A stretch of DNA of 64,000 nucleotides from Nocardia niwae NBRC 108934 = DSM 45340 (GTDB lineage: Bacteria; Actinomycetota; Actinomycetes; Mycobacteriales; Mycobacteriaceae). The notes beneath the pieces are model-generated. The model did not search any database and had not been told where the DNA came from. It saw only the letters and a program-made list of their open reading frames with translations. Below, piece by piece: positions 63,264 to 64,000 of this stretch. Position 1 is the stretch's first letter. Each line of letters begins with the position of its first letter. The position numbers were made by a program, and so were the translations under genes. The DNA is taken from the NCBI RefSeq assembly GCF_001613465.1, contig NZ_BDCK01000030.1:1-64000 (forward strand), read 5' to 3'.

Positions 63264-64000
63264 TCATCGCAGGAAGGCGGCGGCGACGCCGCTGTCGACG
63301 GGAATGTGTAGTCCGGTGGTGTGCGCGAGTTCGCCGCCAGTGAGTGCGAACACCGCCGCGGCCACGTGGTCGGGCAGCACTTCGCGCTTGAGCAGGGTGC
63401 GCTGGGCGTAGAAGGCGCCCAGGTCCTGCTCCTCGACGCCGTAGACGGCGGCGCGTTGCGCGCCCCAGCCTCCGGCGAAGATTCCCGAACCACGCACGAC
63501 CCCATCGGGGTTGACGCCGTTGACCCGGATGCCGTGCTCGCCGAGTTCGGCGGCGAGCAACCGCACCTGGTGGGCCTGATCGGCCTTGGCCGCACCATAG
63601 GCGAGGTTATTCGGCCCGGCGAAGACACCATTCTTGCTGACGATGTAAACGATGTCGCCGCCGAGGTTCTGGTCGATCATCGCCCGCGCGGCCTCCCGCG
63701 ACACCAGGAACGAGCCGCGGGCCATCACCGAATGCTGGATGTCCCAATCGGATTCGCTCGTCTCGAGCAGTGGCTTGGAAATCGACAAACCCGCGTTGTT
63801 GACCACAAGGTCGATGCCGCCGAATGCCAGTACCGTTGCCGTGATGGCCGCGGCAACGGCCTGCGGGTCGGTGACATCGACGGTTACCGGAACAGCGACA
63901 TCGGTGCCGCCGAGTTCTTCCGCCACGAGTGCCGCGGCGTCACCGTCGCGGTCGGCGACCGCCACGCACGCGCCTTCGGCGGCGAGTCGGTGGGCCACCG
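63264..64000 (-). CDS. rhaE: Rhamnulose-1-phosphate aldolase/lactaldehyde dehydrogenase, C-terminal SDR part (cut by window edge)
   Basis: 245 codons to the right edge with no start in view; reading continues beyond 64000. The translated end matches the SDR half of the bifunctional RhaE/RhaEW (YuxG-type) protein: VVNNAGLSISKP, catalytic YGAAKADQ, NGVNPDGVVRGSGIF, QRTLLKREVLPDHVA and the characteristic HIPVDSGVAAAFLR end. The aldolase half should lie to the right. The enzyme cleaves rhamnulose 1-phosphate and oxidises L-lactaldehyde to L-lactate, which LutABC then uses. Confidence 0.85.
   Translation of the reverse strand, partial: VAHRLAAEGACVAVADRDGDAAALVAEELGGTDVAVPVTVDVTDPQAVAAAITATVLAFGGIDLVVNNAGLSISKPLLETSESDWDIQHSVMARGSFLVSREAARAMIDQNLGGDIVYIVSKNGVFAGPNNLAYGAAKADQAHQVRLLAAELGEHGIRVNGVNPDGVVRGSGIFAGGWGAQRAAVYGVEEQDLGAFYAQRTLLKREVLPDHVAAAVFALTGGELAHTTGLHIPVDSGVAAAFLR

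Noticed and set aside
1..64000. CRISPR arrays, rRNA or tRNA genes
   Set aside because: No spaced direct-repeat array, and no rRNA or complete tRNA-like sequence was seen on either strand by eye.

Overview
The window is high-GC DNA from an actinomycete. A secreted antigen-85-type mycolyltransferase (52511-53596) points to the mycolic-acid bacteria (Mycobacteriales/Corynebacteriales), and overall gene style fits Nocardia or a close relative. The genus is inference; the lineage is reasonably secure.

Region 1 (1-6783) is a compact two-way locus. Leftward run a 59-aa protein, a DUF4254-like protein, a short ThiC-like radical-SAM protein, a nucleotidyltransferase-fold protein and a GalE-type epimerase. 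Rightward run a zinc-ribbon/XRE/TPR regulator and an APH-fold kinase. It looks like an undescribed small-molecule pathway built on a ThiC paralogue.

Region 2 (6868-19766) is mobile or accessory DNA: a MobF relaxase-helicase, a VanZ-like membrane protein, a large serine recombinase, an IS3 remnant, an apparently intact IS3-family element with 28-bp terminal repeats, an MFS exporter and a hypothetical protein.

Region 3 (20021-57671) is a catabolic island. Operons encode GH3, GH2 and two GH78 glycosidases, an IlvD-type sugar-acid dehydratase, a lactonase, an FAH-family diketo-acid hydrolase, two dehydrogenases, SUT/SLC45-like MFS importers, CocE/NonD-type hydrolases, secreted SGNH esterases, a Tat-exported GH53-like glycosidase, and a MarR/phenolic acid decarboxylase/hydrolase unit. 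Six promoter regions carry the same 20-bp dyad, consensus close to AAAYCCAGCTGGGTGGTTTT. The island also encodes five related TetR-family proteins (three intact, two broken), the obvious candidate regulators. The block SGNH esterase - CocE - MFS - SGNH esterase occurs twice, in opposite orientations; in the left copy the first esterase is a pseudogene.

Region 4 (57901-64000, leftward) is an L-rhamnose operon: rhaE (cut by the window edge), rhaB, lutA, lutB, lutC and a PucR-type regulator. Phosphorylative rhamnose breakdown by RhaB/RhaE gives L-lactate, which LutABC oxidises to pyruvate. The oxidative route in region 3 would also end in pyruvate plus L-lactate if its substrate is a 6-deoxy-L-hexose such as rhamnose.

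Together the genes suggest a system that deacylates, imports and dismantles acylated, rhamnose-containing plant glycosides (flavonoid, saponin or resin-glycoside type), removes the hydroxycinnamate by decarboxylation and burns the deoxysugar by two routes. Family assignments are read from motifs; substrates are inferred.
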